A DNA stretch of 64,000 nucleotides, from contig CM082582.2 of assembly GCA_040954595.2 (NCBI GenBank), forward strand, positions 2,914,001-2,978,000, given 5' to 3'. Shown here one piece after another: positions 47,431 through 57,350 of the stretch. The position numbers were made by a program, and so were the translations under genes. This stretch comes from Balanoglossus misakiensis. Its lineage: Eukaryota > Hemichordata. The notes under the pieces were generated by a model. The model was not told the origin of the DNA. It did no database searches and saw only the letters and a program-made list of their open reading frames with translations. Positions within the stretch are counted from its first letter, which is position 1. Each line of letters begins with the position of its first letter.

Positions 47431-48020
47431 GTTTATTGATACCATACGGAAGAAAGAAAGTGAGTATTTAAATATAGGTTTCATAGGGGTCAAAAGAGTT
47501 CCAGTGACAGAGAAGATTTGGTGTCAAGTCTACTTGAACAAACGTACCCGCATAAGGTAACCACAATCTTTCAATGATTCTGTGAAAAGCTATATTAAGT
47601 TTTGGTGCAACATTTTTCGAGATTGCTGAGCCAGAGTATGCATGATGTCGTCACAGACAAAGAAATAACTTTTACCCAAAAAGCGGGTTCTACGACGTAG
47701 CCTACATTGGAGACTCGAGGTTGTGCAAAACTATTGAACTTTGGACAATAATTATAATCTGACGTTTACTCTGAAATTTGGTTATAATATATGGTTACGG
47801 CACCCCCCCCCAAAAAAAATATATATATATAAAACAAACAAACACAATGAACCTCACGAAAAAAAAAAAAATCTGATATTGTTGAATTGGCAAGCTGGAC
47901 CAAGTACGTTCCAATTGAAGTGCCAATCGTCATAACCATTTTCACGAAATTAACAGTAGTTTATTTCCGTACCGTCACAGGAAAGAAAATTAATTGAAAT
48001 GTTATTTCACAAAAACTTGA
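47431..48020. other. No gene recognised
   Basis: Short-frame sequence with C/A and AT microsatellite patches at 47803-47840. It ends where the DIRS element begins. Confidence 0.4.
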
Positions 48021-48023
48021 GTT

Positions 48024-48095
48024 CTACCTCGTAATGACGTCAGTCCGGAATCACATGAGATTGCACAAATCTCCCAGAAGTCAGTGCGCATTTCT
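48024..48095 (+). repeat. DIRS left terminal repeat
   Basis: TTCTACCTCGTAATGACGTC, then GGAATCACATGAGATTGCAC and CTCCCAGAAGTCAGT. The inner half is found inverted at 53048-53094 and the outer half inverted in the internal complementary region at 52720-52763. Confidence 0.85.
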
Positions 48096-48305
48096 ACCCC
48101 GTAAGTAGAAGTCACGTTGTTTCAGAGCTCTCGCCAAAATTGGCGTAAAAAGCTCAAATTCTTAATTTTAACGAACACTTGGCAGACCGGAGGTCTCCGT
48201 TCTTGGGTTGAATAACCCCTGGATCTAAAATTCTGTGAAGAATTTCACAAATCGACAGAAAAACTGTCCAGTGGGATTTGTCTCACAAAGACGCTAACGC
48301 ACATC

Positions 48306-49772
48306 ATGGCGGCAGTCGACCCCGAAGTCGCTGACACATCTAGCGGTAAAGACAAATCTACTGCCGCAAAACCCTCAGGGGCTAAAACCAAAAAACCGGA
48401 CGATCCAAAAACGTCTCGGACTACAGGTGTGAAGACACATGTGTCGACAGATAAGCGTGATCCGACACCACCGGTACGCTCAGGAAGACGTACATCTTCT
48501 CTGCTGAACGAACACCGACCCGCTACGGGGCGAACCCAGATCGATACCCCAATAGCGGCAGACATCCCACCAAATTTTCCTAGGGGTGAAAGTCAGTCTG
48601 GACCCCATGCTCAGGAGGATTTTAGTACTGCTTTAAATCGCTTTGCAGCAATGCAGCAACAGTCGATGAACTCGTTCGCACACGCAATGTCCAGCAGTGT
48701 GTCCCAGGCATTGAACGATGCCATAACAAGGATGGATCGCAAACGTGCCGCAGAGGCAGAAATCGAACATCATGACAGAAACCTTACGCCAAAAAGGCTA
48801 AAAATACCCATCACCGGCGATCCAAGTGATTTTGACGGAAATCCTGTGAATTTCCTACATACGGAAAATGAGCGGGAAGTGCGTGAAATGACCCCGGAAG
48901 AGGAGGTCAACGACATTGACACAGCAGTCGCTAACTTGTTCGATTACAACGAACGTACACGCGCTTCACAGGGCTCACAAGACTGTGCAAGTACAGACAA
49001 TGAGATCGACATTCAAGCCACTACTAGCTCAGGACAGCCGTCGGAGGACTGGCTAAACGATTTGGCGCAGGAGTTGGATCTGGAAGATCAGAAATTCGGG
49101 CCGCCGATCAGTACCAAACTGGCGGAGATAGCCAACAAGATGATGGCCACGCCACTGAGCAAAGAAACGCTAAGAGAGAAATTTAAACAATATCTGACAC
49201 CAGAAAACTGTGATAAAGTAGTAGCAGCAAAGGTAAATGAAGAAATTTGGCACAAAGTAAAACCAGATACACGTTCTCGTGATATCAAATTACAGTCAAT
49301 ACAGAAGTGTTTGATAAAGGCCATGATTCCCATGCTACTCATAACTGATAATTTACTGAAACCACAGAAACCATTGGTAACAGTTAACGCACAAACCTTG
49401 GTCAAACAGCTGACAGATGCTTTAGCCTTCATGGGTCAAGGCTGCTGGGAAATAAACCAGCGACGACGAGCTGCCATAAGGCCGGATCTAAATCAACAAT
49501 ACAGACAGCTGTGTTCTAGACAAGTACCAATAACAACCTTCCTTTTTGGAGATGATCTTCCTAAACAAGTAAATGACATCAACACCACAAATAGAGTTGG
49601 ATATAAGGTGTCAACAAGCCAGAAGTATCAAAACCAACGCACCAACTATGGTCGATCAGGCTACAGGACAAACTACCAAAGCCAACAAAAGGGAAAAAAC
49701 TACTATTCCCTCCACAAAAAATCACAGTACAATGCCCAGTGGAAGAAAGGGACAGAAGGGTCACAGAAATAG
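48306..49772 (+). CDS. gag: DIRS gag-like protein
   Basis: A 488-residue ORF begins at an ATG in good context (ATCATGGCG). The first 120 residues are low-complexity and charged (Ser, Thr, Lys, Pro). A methionine/glutamine-rich helix follows at about 115-145. The middle has acidic stretches (for example EEEVNDIDTAVANL) and the C-terminal 60 residues are rich in Gln, Tyr, Asn, Lys and Arg (for example YRTNYQSQQKGKNYYS), suitable for RNA binding. There is no zinc knuckle, which is usual for DIRS. It would coat the element's RNA. The ORF overlaps the RT ORF by 34 nt in another frame, which is the normal arrangement and suggests translational coupling or frameshifting. Confidence 0.8.
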   Translation: MAAVDPEVADTSSGKDKSTAAKPSGAKTKKPDDPKTSRTTGVKTHVSTDKRDPTPPVRSGRRTSSLLNEHRPATGRTQIDTPIAADIPPNFPRGESQSGPHAQEDFSTALNRFAAMQQQSMNSFAHAMSSSVSQALNDAITRMDRKRAAEAEIEHHDRNLTPKRLKIPITGDPSDFDGNPVNFLHTENEREVREMTPEEEVNDIDTAVANLFDYNERTRASQGSQDCASTDNEIDIQATTSSGQPSEDWLNDLAQELDLEDQKFGPPISTKLAEIANKMMATPLSKETLREKFKQYLTPENCDKVVAAKVNEEIWHKVKPDTRSRDIKLQSIQKCLIKAMIPMLLITDNLLKPQKPLVTVNAQTLVKQLTDALAFMGQGCWEINQRRRAAIRPDLNQQYRQLCSRQVPITTFLFGDDLPKQVNDINTTNRVGYKVSTSQKYQNQRTNYGRSGYRTNYQSQQKGKNYYSLHKKSQYNAQWKKGTEGSQK

Positions 49773-50500
49773 AGATGACTAAGGTCAGTAAAAAAGGTGA
49801 GAACAACAATGATTCCTACACAATCAAACCCTTTGTGGCAGGTGCTCTGAGAATGCACATTAATAAATGGAGAGAAATAACCTCGGATGAGAAAATATTA
49901 AGCATAGTCAAAGGTTGTGAAATTGAATTTGATATGATACCCCCGCAGCGGTCGGCAATTAGAGTCATAAAGTTCACAGAACAGGAACAGACAATTATTG
50001 ACTCTGAAATTACAAAGCTTTGTAATAAGCAGGTTATCATACCATCTACACATTGTGAAGGGGAATTCATCTCCCCCATTTTCATTAGGCCAAAAAAGAA
50101 TGGCGATTACAGGTTAATTTTAAATTTGAAAGACCTTAACAAATATGTATCATATCACCATTTTAAAATGGAATCACTATTATCTGTAATAACCCTGATG
50201 CGGAAAGACTGCTATATGGCATCCATAGATCTGAAAGATGCTTATTACTCAGTGCCCATTGCAAATCATCACCAGAAATATTTGAAATTTATCTGGAGAA
50301 AACAATTATATCAGTTCACCTGTCTCCCAAATGGTTTGGCCTGTGCGCCTAGACTATTCACTAAGCTTTTAAAGCCAGTTTTTGCACATATACGAAACAT
50401 GGGACATATTTCAGCACCATATATTGACGACTCCTACTTGCAAGGAGACAATTTTCAGGAGTATCAGCTGAACATACGCTATACTACCAACTATTGTTAG
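49739..50500 (+). pseudogene. DIRS reverse transcriptase, N-terminal part, ends at a frameshift
   Basis: Shows the RT fingers and palm in order: FIRPKKNGDYRLILNLKDLN (about 114-133), the first catalytic block ASIDLKDAY (161-169), the LPNGL block (196-200) and the catalytic YIDDS (228-232). Twenty-two codons after YIDD the frame ends at TAG 50498. The family's next block continues in the adjacent frame from about 50488, consistent with loss of a single base near 50486-50488. An intact enzyme would copy gag-pol RNA into a circular DNA. A programmed frameshift is unlikely at this position inside the palm-thumb junction. Confidence 0.9.
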
Positions 50501-51849
50501 AGCTAGGATTCACTCCAAATCAGGAAAAATCAATTATGATACCCACACAAAGATTGATATTCTTGGGTTTTTTATTGGATTCTTATCAAATGAAAATTTC
50601 ATTGACAGAGGAGAAAGCTCAGAAATTACAAAGGGCTTGCCAATCCTTATTAGATAGTATGAAAACCACAATCAGAGAGGTTGCTCATGTCATAGGACTA
50701 ATGGTATCATCATTTCCTGGGAATCAACATGGGCCACTGTTCTATCAAAATTTAGAACTTAGCAAAATAAAAGCACTGAAATCTGCACGTGGGAATTACG
50801 ATGCAAGCATGTCACTCAATGATAATGACAAAAATGACTTACAATGGTGGATAACCAAGATAACTACTGTCTCTAAACCAGTCTCACATGACCAGCCCAC
50901 TATTTGGTTACAATCTGACGCCTCCAAAAAAGGGTGGGGGGCAGTCAGGCAGGGTCACAGCACAGGGGGTCAGTGGACACCTGAGGAATCATTAGAACAC
51001 ATAAATTTCTTGGAACTAAAGGCAGCATTCTTTGCTTTAAAGAGCTTTTGCTCTGATTGTAGCCAGGTTCACATACGAATAGAAATAGACAACACTACCG
51101 CAGTAGCCTATGTAAACCATATGGGAGGCACCCAATCAATCAAATGCAATGAGCTAGCAAAAGAAATATGGTTATGGTGCATAGACAGACGAATTTGGTT
51201 ATCGGCGGCACACTTACCAGGTTCAGAAAATATACTGGCAGACAAATGCTCCCGGAAATTCCAGGGGGAAACAGAATGGATGCTAGATAAGAACATTTTT
51301 GCATCCATAACTGAAAAATTGGGGACTCCAACCATTGACCTTTTCGCATCAAGGTTGAATTACCAAATAAAACCATACATTTCTTGGAAACCTGACCCTG
51401 AAGCTCAAGCAGTAGATGCTTTTTCAATTTCATGGGCTAACACTACATTTTATGCCTTCCCTCCTTTCAGTATAATCAACCAAGTTCTCCAGATGGTGGA
51501 ATTGGAGGAAGCAGAAGGGATAATCATCCTTCCGTACTGGCCAACACAAAGTTGGTTTGCCAAAGCAATGAGACTGCTGACAGAGCCGCCACTAGTACTT
51601 CCAAGAACTCGAACACTTTTGATCAATCCTTTAGTAAAGGACCAACACCATCCTCTGTCACCAAAACTGGTGTTACTAGCTTGCCGCTTGTCAGGAAACG
51701 ACTTAAAAGTCAAGGCATTTCAGCAGACACTATTTCCATTATCATGTCATCATGGAGAGAATCCACTCAAAGACAATATGAACCCTATTTACAGAGATGG
51801 CTTACATTCTGTGCTGAAAGGGAAATTGATCCCATTTATGCAAATGTAG
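50488..51849 (+). CDS. DIRS RT thumb, RNase H and methyltransferase-like domain
   Basis: Continues the polyprotein after the frameshift. RT thumb: LLELGFTPNQEKS and LIFLGFLLDS (first 30 residues). RNase H at about 137-256 has all four acidic residues: D in LQSDASKKG, E in FLELKA, D in EIDNTTA, D in ILADKCSR. From about 275 to 330 follows the DIRS methyltransferase-like segment, with TPTIDLFASRLN and WANTTFYAFPPFSII; the usual NPPY-type catalytic motif appears as AFPPF, so activity is doubtful. The end overlaps the recombinase ORF by about 300 nt. Confidence 0.88.
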   Translation, partial: QLLLELGFTPNQEKSIMIPTQRLIFLGFLLDSYQMKISLTEEKAQKLQRACQSLLDSMKTTIREVAHVIGLMVSSFPGNQHGPLFYQNLELSKIKALKSARGNYDASMSLNDNDKNDLQWWITKITTVSKPVSHDQPTIWLQSDASKKGWGAVRQGHSTGGQWTPEESLEHINFLELKAAFFALKSFCSDCSQVHIRIEIDNTTAVAYVNHMGGTQSIKCNELAKEIWLWCIDRRIWLSAAHLPGSENILADKCSRKFQGETEWMLDKNIFASITEKLGTPTIDLFASRLNYQIKPYISWKPDPEAQAVDAFSISWANTTFYAFPPFSIINQVLQMVELEEAEGIIILPYWPTQSWFAKAMRLLTEPPLVLPRTRTLLINPLVKDQHHPLSPKLVLLACRLSGNDLKVKAFQQTLFPLSCHHGENPLKDNMNPIYRDGLHSVLKGKLIPFMQM

Positions 51850-52667
51850 AAATTGCTTTGGAGTTTCTAACACAACTTTATCAAAAAGGTTTGCACTATA
51901 GTGCATTAAACACAGCCAGGTCGGCTTTATCTAGTGTTATACAGTTACCGTTTAATAGTTCGTTTGGCACACACCCGTTGGTGGTGCGTTTCATGAAGGG
52001 CGTTTTTCAAACAAGACCAGCGTTACCAAGATACGTAGATACTTGGGACACAGATAAAGTGTTAAGTTACTTAAGAAATTTATCCCCAGTCAAAAGTTTG
52101 ACATTAAAGGATCTTACTCTCAAGTTAGTTATGTTAATGGCCATTTTGTCTGGCCAAAGATTACAGACGTTACACTTGTTGAATTTAAAGACGTTGATTG
52201 TTGGCAAGTCTTGCTACAAGTTCATTATTGACAAGCCACTAAAACATACCAGGCTAGGAGCACATCAGGCTGAGCAAAAATTTTCAGCTTTTCCGCCAGA
52301 CAGACGCCTTTGCATAGTCTTTGTCTTAAGAGAATATTTACTAAGAACAAAGACCCTCAGAAATCAGGAAACCCAGCTTTTAATTAGTTACGTGAAACCC
52401 TACAAAGCTGTATCAAAAGATACAATATCTAGATGGATTAAATTGGTTTTATCCAGAGCAGGTATTGACCTAACTAGATTTTCAGCTCATAGCACTAGGT
52501 CTGCATCTACTTCCGCTGCTAAGGACAGGGGAGTCCCTATTGAAGCCATTTTGAGCAAAGCTGGCTGGTCAAATACATCAACATTTGCCAGATATTATAA
52601 CAAGCCTATTGACAGGTCTGATACTTTTGCCACAGGTTTGTTGAAAAACTTTACACACAAGAAATAA
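51552..52667 (+). CDS. DIRS tyrosine recombinase
   Basis: An integrase of the phage/lambda type. The N-terminal SAM-like domain lies at about 65-150 (STQRQYEPYLQRWLTFCAER is its start). The catalytic domain holds R in LSGQRLQTLHL (about 203), H-x-x-R in FSAHSTRSAS (313 and 316), W in KAGWSNTST (339) and the nucleophilic tyrosine in FARYYNKP (348/349), so the full active-site set is present. The ORF is intact to a TAA at 52665. The reported start is a TTG and the true start is uncertain; it lies in the overlap with the upstream ORF. The enzyme would insert the circular element DNA by strand exchange without target duplication. With RT broken, the recombinase alone might still act on other DIRS circles. 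Confidence 0.9.
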   Translation: MVCQSNETADRAATSTSKNSNTFDQSFSKGPTPSSVTKTGVTSLPLVRKRLKSQGISADTISIIMSSWRESTQRQYEPYLQRWLTFCAEREIDPIYANVEIALEFLTQLYQKGLHYSALNTARSALSSVIQLPFNSSFGTHPLVVRFMKGVFQTRPALPRYVDTWDTDKVLSYLRNLSPVKSLTLKDLTLKLVMLMAILSGQRLQTLHLLNLKTLIVGKSCYKFIIDKPLKHTRLGAHQAEQKFSAFPPDRRLCIVFVLREYLLRTKTLRNQETQLLISYVKPYKAVSKDTISRWIKLVLSRAGIDLTRFSAHSTRSASTSAAKDRGVPIEAILSKAGWSNTSTFARYYNKPIDRSDTFATGLLKNFTHKK

Positions 52668-52716
52668 AGTTACTCTGTTACTGGTTATAGATTTGTTGCA
52701 TTTCGTGAATACGTTG

Positions 52717-52849
52717 CTTTCAAATCTCATGTGATTCCGGACTGACGTCATTACGAGGTAGAATTCCACAATTAAACGAAACTTACCTGTAAGTTGAAAT
52801 TTGATTGGAATTCTACCGAGTGATGTAAGTCAGGAAGGGATCACATGCC
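52717..52849. repeat. DIRS internal complementary region
   Basis: The first part (52717-52763) is the complement of the left terminus at 48024-48070 and ends GAGGTAGAA. The second part (52766-52849) is the exact complement of 53074-53158, the right end. Read on the minus strand it therefore contains right end joined to left end, i.e. the circle junction that the family uses to template termini. Together with 53074-53158 it makes an 83-bp-arm hairpin. Confidence 0.9.
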
Positions 52850-53047
52850 CTACCCTGGCATCTTTTCCCACCCATTGGGATTTTGTAATGCTCAAAGCAT
52901 TTGCTGACAATTTTTCTCTGAGTGATTTATATAAACACTCACTGATGATGAGGATACTCAGATATATGATGAGATATATAACACTCACTGATGATGAGAC
53001 TATTCGTAATGACTTGATGTGAATGTATTCACTCAATGCATGTTCAA

Positions 53048-53161
53048 TACTGACTTCTGGGAGATTTGTGCAATCTCATGTGATCCCTTCCTGACTTACA
53101 TCACTCGGTAGAATTCCAATCAAATTTCAACTTACAGGTAAGTTTCGTTTAATTGTGGAAC
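53048..53161 (-). repeat. DIRS right terminal repeat and extension
   Basis: GACTTCTGGGAGATTTGTGC and ATCTCATGTGAT invert the left terminal repeat. The outer part (CCTTCCTGACTTACATCAC) has diverged from the left end. The extension AACTTACAGGTAAGTTTCG and onward ends near 53161. Confidence 0.85.
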
Positions 53162-53229
53162 TTATATTGAAAAATTAAACTATTACAATATTATACAATT
53201 GTCCTATTTCATAGCAAATACTTATCAAC

Positions 53230-53507
53230 CCAATATTTTCCGGAGTCTACAGCTAGTTTCTGGTTCGTAAAATAACAAATTATTACCATTTTCGCATGTG
53301 CAGATGTCAACATGTATTGAGGTATCACAGGGCAATCGCTTGCGCGTCACGCTACTCGTCGCCCGAAAATCTGACACGACGGATTTCGAGGCGACGTCGC
53401 CAGACACGTTCCAGCGACGCGACTACATCATACACACGAGGCAACTCAACGAGCAACTCGAGTTGCCTGCCGAGTTGTCTGCCGAGTTGCCTCGTGTAAA
53501 TCGGCCT
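53230..53507. repeat. Second copy of the TTTCCGGAGTCTACAG repeat, and a small hairpin
   Basis: 53230-53310 matches 30155-30235. A plus-strand frame from 53298 contains the duplicated ELPAEL/ELSAELP pattern, caused by repeated GAGTTGCC words. CACGAGGCAACTC (about 53437) pairs with GAGTTGCCTCGTG (about 53483). No gene is supported. Confidence 0.6.
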
Positions 53508-54215
53508 GTAGACTCTGTAGATCGACGGTTTGTTCTAAAATATCCATGGCTGCTGCCAAACGCCGTCTCGTTATTTGCATATTCAGTTGTGATGCGTAGA
53601 ACACACAGGTCCGAGCGAATAAGAAAGTTTTCCGGTAGACTCTGTAGATTGACGGTTTGTTCTAAAATATCCATGGATGCTTCCAAACGCTGTCTTGTTA
53701 TTTGCATATTCAGTTGTGATGTGTAGAACACACTGGCCCGAGCGAATAAGAAAGTTTTCCGGTAGACTCTGTAGATCGACTGTTTGTTCTAAAATATCCA
53801 TGGTTGCTTCCAAACGCCGTCACGTTGTTTGCATATTCCGTTGTGATGCGTAGACCACATTGGCCCGAGCGAATAAGAAATTTTTCCGGTAGACTCTGTA
53901 GATCGACTGTTTGTTCTAAAATACCCATGGTCGCTTCCAAACGCTGTCTTGTTATTTGCATCAGTTGTGATGCGTAGAACACACTGGCCCGAGCGAATAA
54001 GAACGTTTTTCGGTATACGCTGTAGCTAGATCGACGGTTGTTCTAAAATATCCATGGTTGCTTCCAAACGCCGTCTCGTTATTTGCATATTTAGTTGTCA
54101 TGCGTAGAACACACTGCCCGAGCGAATAAGAAAGTTTTCCGGTAGACTCTGTAGATCGGCTGTTTGTTCTAAAATATCCATAGTTGCTTCCAAACATTGT
54201 CTTGTTATTTAGTAG
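53508..54215. repeat. 127-bp satellite-like tandem array, 5.6 copies
   Basis: Units begin GTAGACTCTGTAGATCG (or close variants) near 53508, 53635, 53762, 53889, 54013 and 54142. They contain TTCTAAAATATCCATGG, AAACGCCGTCTCGTTATTTG, and CGAGCGAATAAGAA. Units differ by scattered substitutions. The frames across it are repeats in a 127-bp period and are not genes. Confidence 0.92.
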
Positions 54216-54480
54216 TAGTTGAACTATGACTGACATAGTGACAAAAAATATGTTGCCTCTCCCCATACAATGTTATGCTGACCCATAGCTCTTTTCTATG
54301 ACAGAGAATAACATGTCATTCCCACTCCTGTTTCAGTACAATAACGATGATAAAATGTTCTGCCATGTAGCTCTGTTCAATGACTGTCATGACTGTACAC
54401 ATGGATATCCCCTAGTGAATGCTAATGGAATATCATCCCGTCCCTAGCTCTGTTCAATAACTGTTCTGATAGAATATTTA
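54216..54480. repeat. Degenerate roughly 60-80-bp tandem repeats, inverted relative to 62660-63340
   Basis: Read on the minus strand, units of the form AACAGAGCTAGGG ... ATGACATTTTAT recur three to four times. The same consensus (GTACAGAACTAGGGGAGGGC ATGACATTTTA) recurs in the opposite orientation at 62660-63340. It is proposed as the outer part of the composite element's left flank. Confidence 0.6.
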
Positions 54481-55605
54481 GTGAACAAGCGACGCCGTCT
54501 AAATTATGCAAACAAACACATTTACATGAGTAGAATCAATGATGGGGGAAGGGGGCTGATCAAAAATGAATCAAGAGACCATATTTTTTATTAAAAGTTG
54601 AAATATTTATTCATGTTTATACACACTTATTTGTTTGTTTGTTGCCAGGTTTTAAGAAATAAAGATTTAAATATATTCATTTCTGTACATCATGTGTTTG
54701 TGTAATTTATTGAGAACAATGGAATTCAGAAAGGGCTTCATAGTCTTTGTGTAATGTAAATAGCAACTGAACCACACATTACTAACATGAAATGAAACTA
54801 GAAATGCAGTTGACAGAAGGCTACCATCATAGTACTGTTTTAAATCATGACATCTCACTTGAGGAGGTAACCAAAGTTGTTGATCACTCCAAACTTAGGA
54901 AAACTGTAGGAATAAATTACCATATCAGGTTTTCAAAAATCACGTTGATAACTTGGCCACTAGGACCACGTGTAGTTGGACCTGTTGGGGAAGAAAGAGG
55001 CACGGTTCAGAAAGCAGAGTCACCTACCCGATCCTTTCAAAACATTGAAAAACAAGTTCAATTGAAATATGTACATGCATGTACCTATACCCGTACACGT
55101 GAAAACGCGCTTTGACAAATCTAGCGCACCGGAAGTGAGCAAACCATTCGCAAAAACCGTCCCCCATTGTCCCCCATTAGATAATCTGCTGTTTGAAGAC
55201 ATTGTTTCGTTCAACACTGTATATGGAACATGAAACAACAGGTCAATTGACTTAAACTAGGTATAGAAGGTTCAGATCGATTGTTTTTAAACTGGTACGT
55301 TCTATTGCTTGTTATGTCGATTCGAATCATGGCGGGCAAATAGTCACACGGACATCGATTTTCATGAAATTCGACTGAAATGTTTTACGCCATGCTGGAA
55401 GGGAGGGTATGACGTACAAGTCAAACCGAAAATACCCGAAAGTCGATGTACATAACGTCAATAACAGGCCGATAACATCCAAGAGCGAACTTCGACAAAT
55501 ACTTCCGCATTTCCATGCCATGGACGTCACTATATGCAAATACAGGGTCTGAGCATGCGCAGACATATTGTAGGCAGTCGCTAAATTTGGAGGTTTGTCC
55601 TACTG
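54481..55605. other. Segment bounded by a 22-bp direct repeat, no gene recognised
   Basis: TGTTCAATAACTGTTCTGATAG occurs at about 54453 and again near 55606. The segment between has short frames only (54792-55115 plus, without motifs). It interrupts the mirror-image order described for the composite element, so it is probably a later insertion or rearrangement. Confidence 0.4.
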
Positions 55606-56050
55606 CTGTTCAATAACTGTTCTGATAGACTAAATGCGACATTAACACTAGAGGACATGTACTGATCTGAGTGAACAGTGCCCAGAGTACGACGTGTCTC
55701 AAAAAAAGAGATTTTCGCAAGTTGATTTTCGGTGCGGCCTGTGGTGATTCTTCGACACAATACCAAAATTGAGTCTACCAACACTGCTAGCGACAATCAT
55801 CATGCAAACGGAGAGGTCTTTACTGATGACTGTATAGCGATAAACCCTAAGACTGTAACAGCGTCCGAAGTCCTACACAGACTGTGTCCCCTCCTGAGGT
55901 CAGCACGAGGTGCCCTCATCTCATGTATCTAATTTTGCAAAGAAGTTACGCCTACCAGCCTCGTTCGCGAACGTACAGCTCGCAAAGTCTGCGGGCAAGA
56001 TGGTCGTCATCGCAAAGAGAGTGTGTCAACTAATTAATGAAGTTAATTTG
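55606..56050. repeat. Inverted, diverged copy of the 62165-62660 block
   Basis: On the minus strand the order is CGCGAACGAGGCTGG (55963), then about 275 bp further TACTCTGGGCAC, TCACTCAGATCAGTACAT and GTCCTCTAGTGTTAATG (55690-55645). The same words occur in the same order and at similar spacing at 63605-63980. The middle part has diverged greatly. Confidence 0.65.
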
Positions 56051-56283
56051 TTCCAAATGGTCACATGGTTCATTTGTGTACAGATTGCACTAGTAACAGC
56101 ATTGTGTGAGAAAATGGCGAGGAACGGAGTCCCGGACACTTTCTCGCTGTTCAAGCATGCAAGAACACAATCTTCATCGCAACAGGTCCAGCGAGAAATC
56201 TGCAAGTGAAGTATTGCAGTCAGTCGCGAGAAAATAGTTTACCCACTTTGCATCTTTATCTGTATACTCTTTTCCAGACCTTA

Positions 56284-57350
56284 GGGAGCATTCGTTTTTT
56301 ACAGGGAGGGGGGGGGGGCGGTGGAAATCAGGGGGGGGGGGTTACTTTTACAAAGCAGTTTTTAGGGAGGGGACAAATTTTATAATCAAGGGATTATTAT
56401 ATAGGGACTGAAAGGGAGGACTTGAAAACTTTGACGGCTAAATATTTATTTTGAGTCCACAAAAATGCAGTTTCGCGTCCTTTATTTTACAAAATTTTCT
56501 AATGTGGGAGGGGGACACCCCCTCCCACACCCACCCCCTCCATTCATCAACACCTTTCAATCAGTGACTGGTTTATCTAGTGTCCCAGGTCAGGGGACTT
56601 GCCCCCACCCCATGATAACTTGGAGCGGCGACATTAATTTGCTTTTGCTGGATTCATTAAAATGCAGCTTTGAGCTCTGTATTTTATAAAATTTTCTTAC
56701 GTGGGAGGGGGACACCCCCTCCCAAACCCACCCCTTCAATTCTCGGTTTACAATGTCTCCCAACACAGAATACAAATACTTAAAAAATAAAAACAATGTT
56801 CAGTAGACATGTAAATGAACAGACATAAATTGACAACAGAGAAAAAGATGCTGAAAAAAGACAAACTGAAAATAGTTGAAGCGCACATTGGCCGGAAACT
56901 GTGTCAAACAACTCTGGAAAGTCTCAGAGTAAACCATGAGAGAGACAAAGAGGAGGATGAGCAGGAGGATGAAGAGGATGACTCGGACGAGGACAGTGAA
57001 CCAGAAGATGAACATGTAGTGATAGGTGAACTAGGTGATTCAGCGGAAAGTGACTCAGAAAGTGATAGCGGCGACATTGAAAATGAACTCTTTCACGTAA
57101 CAAGATCAGGCAGACAATGCACTACTTGGAAATCAAGGAACTAGGTTTCATGGTTGATTATGTGGTATGTCGAACATACACCAATATCTGACAAAGTTTG
57201 ATAAGTTTAATCCGGTGGATAAACTTTTTTTTTTGGGGGGGGTCACATTTTAGAAAAGTAATTTCCAGGGGGGGGGTGCCTTTTACATTTAGTCGGCGAC
57301 TCAAATTCCACCGCCCCCCCCCCCCCTCCCTGTAAAAAACGAATGCTCCC
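56284..57350. mobile_element. TWA-flanked poly-G foldback element, subfamily 2
   Basis: TTA (56281-56283) and TTA (57351-57353) flank inverted termini GGGAGCATTCGTTTTTTACA, perfect over about 30 bp and continuing into G/C runs. The interior shares the GGAGGGGGACACCCCCTCCC block (56507 and 56704, two copies) and TTTTACAAAATTTTCTAA with the other copies. It also holds an acidic ORF (56815-57144) not seen in them. Confidence 0.9.
56815..57144 (+). CDS. Acidic ORF inside the poly-G element, unrecognised
   Basis: A 109-residue frame from ATG. The first half is basic (TTEKKMLKKDKLKIVEAHIG). The middle is a long acidic tract (EEDEQEDEEDDSDEDSEPED) and the end is VTRSGRQCTTWKSRN, a TRSGR motif seen near the ends of several transposon-encoded and nuclear proteins. 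It may be a captured C-terminal exon. The other copies of the element in this window lack it. Real coding is uncertain because acidic codon-rich DNA stays open easily. Confidence 0.35.
   Translation: MNRHKLTTEKKMLKKDKLKIVEAHIGRKLCQTTLESLRVNHERDKEEDEQEDEEDDSDEDSEPEDEHVVIGELGDSAESDSESDSGDIENELFHVTRSGRQCTTWKSRN

Larger units (their letters stand above)
48024..53161 (+). mobile_element. DIRS-type tyrosine-recombinase retrotransposon, structurally complete
   Basis: A 5.1-kb unit with overlapping ORFs for gag, RT/RNase H and tyrosine recombinase, and DIRS termini instead of LTRs. The left terminal repeat (48024-48095) starts TTCTACCTCGTAATGACGTC. The right terminal repeat (about 53048-53118) is its diverged inverted copy, followed by a 43-bp extension. 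An internal complementary region (52717-52849) is complementary to the left end in its first part and to the right end in its second. DIRS elements are copied via a circular intermediate templated by that region and integrate by recombinase without a target duplication. One frameshift in RT probably silences this copy. Confidence 0.93.

Noticed and set aside
50440-50510. Programmed ribosomal frameshift in the DIRS RT
   Set aside because: The shift falls inside the RT domain shortly after YIDD, where the family reads continuously, and fits loss of one base better.
53298-54266. ORFs across the 127-bp array on both strands
   Set aside because: They follow the satellite period and switch frame; composition resembles no protein.
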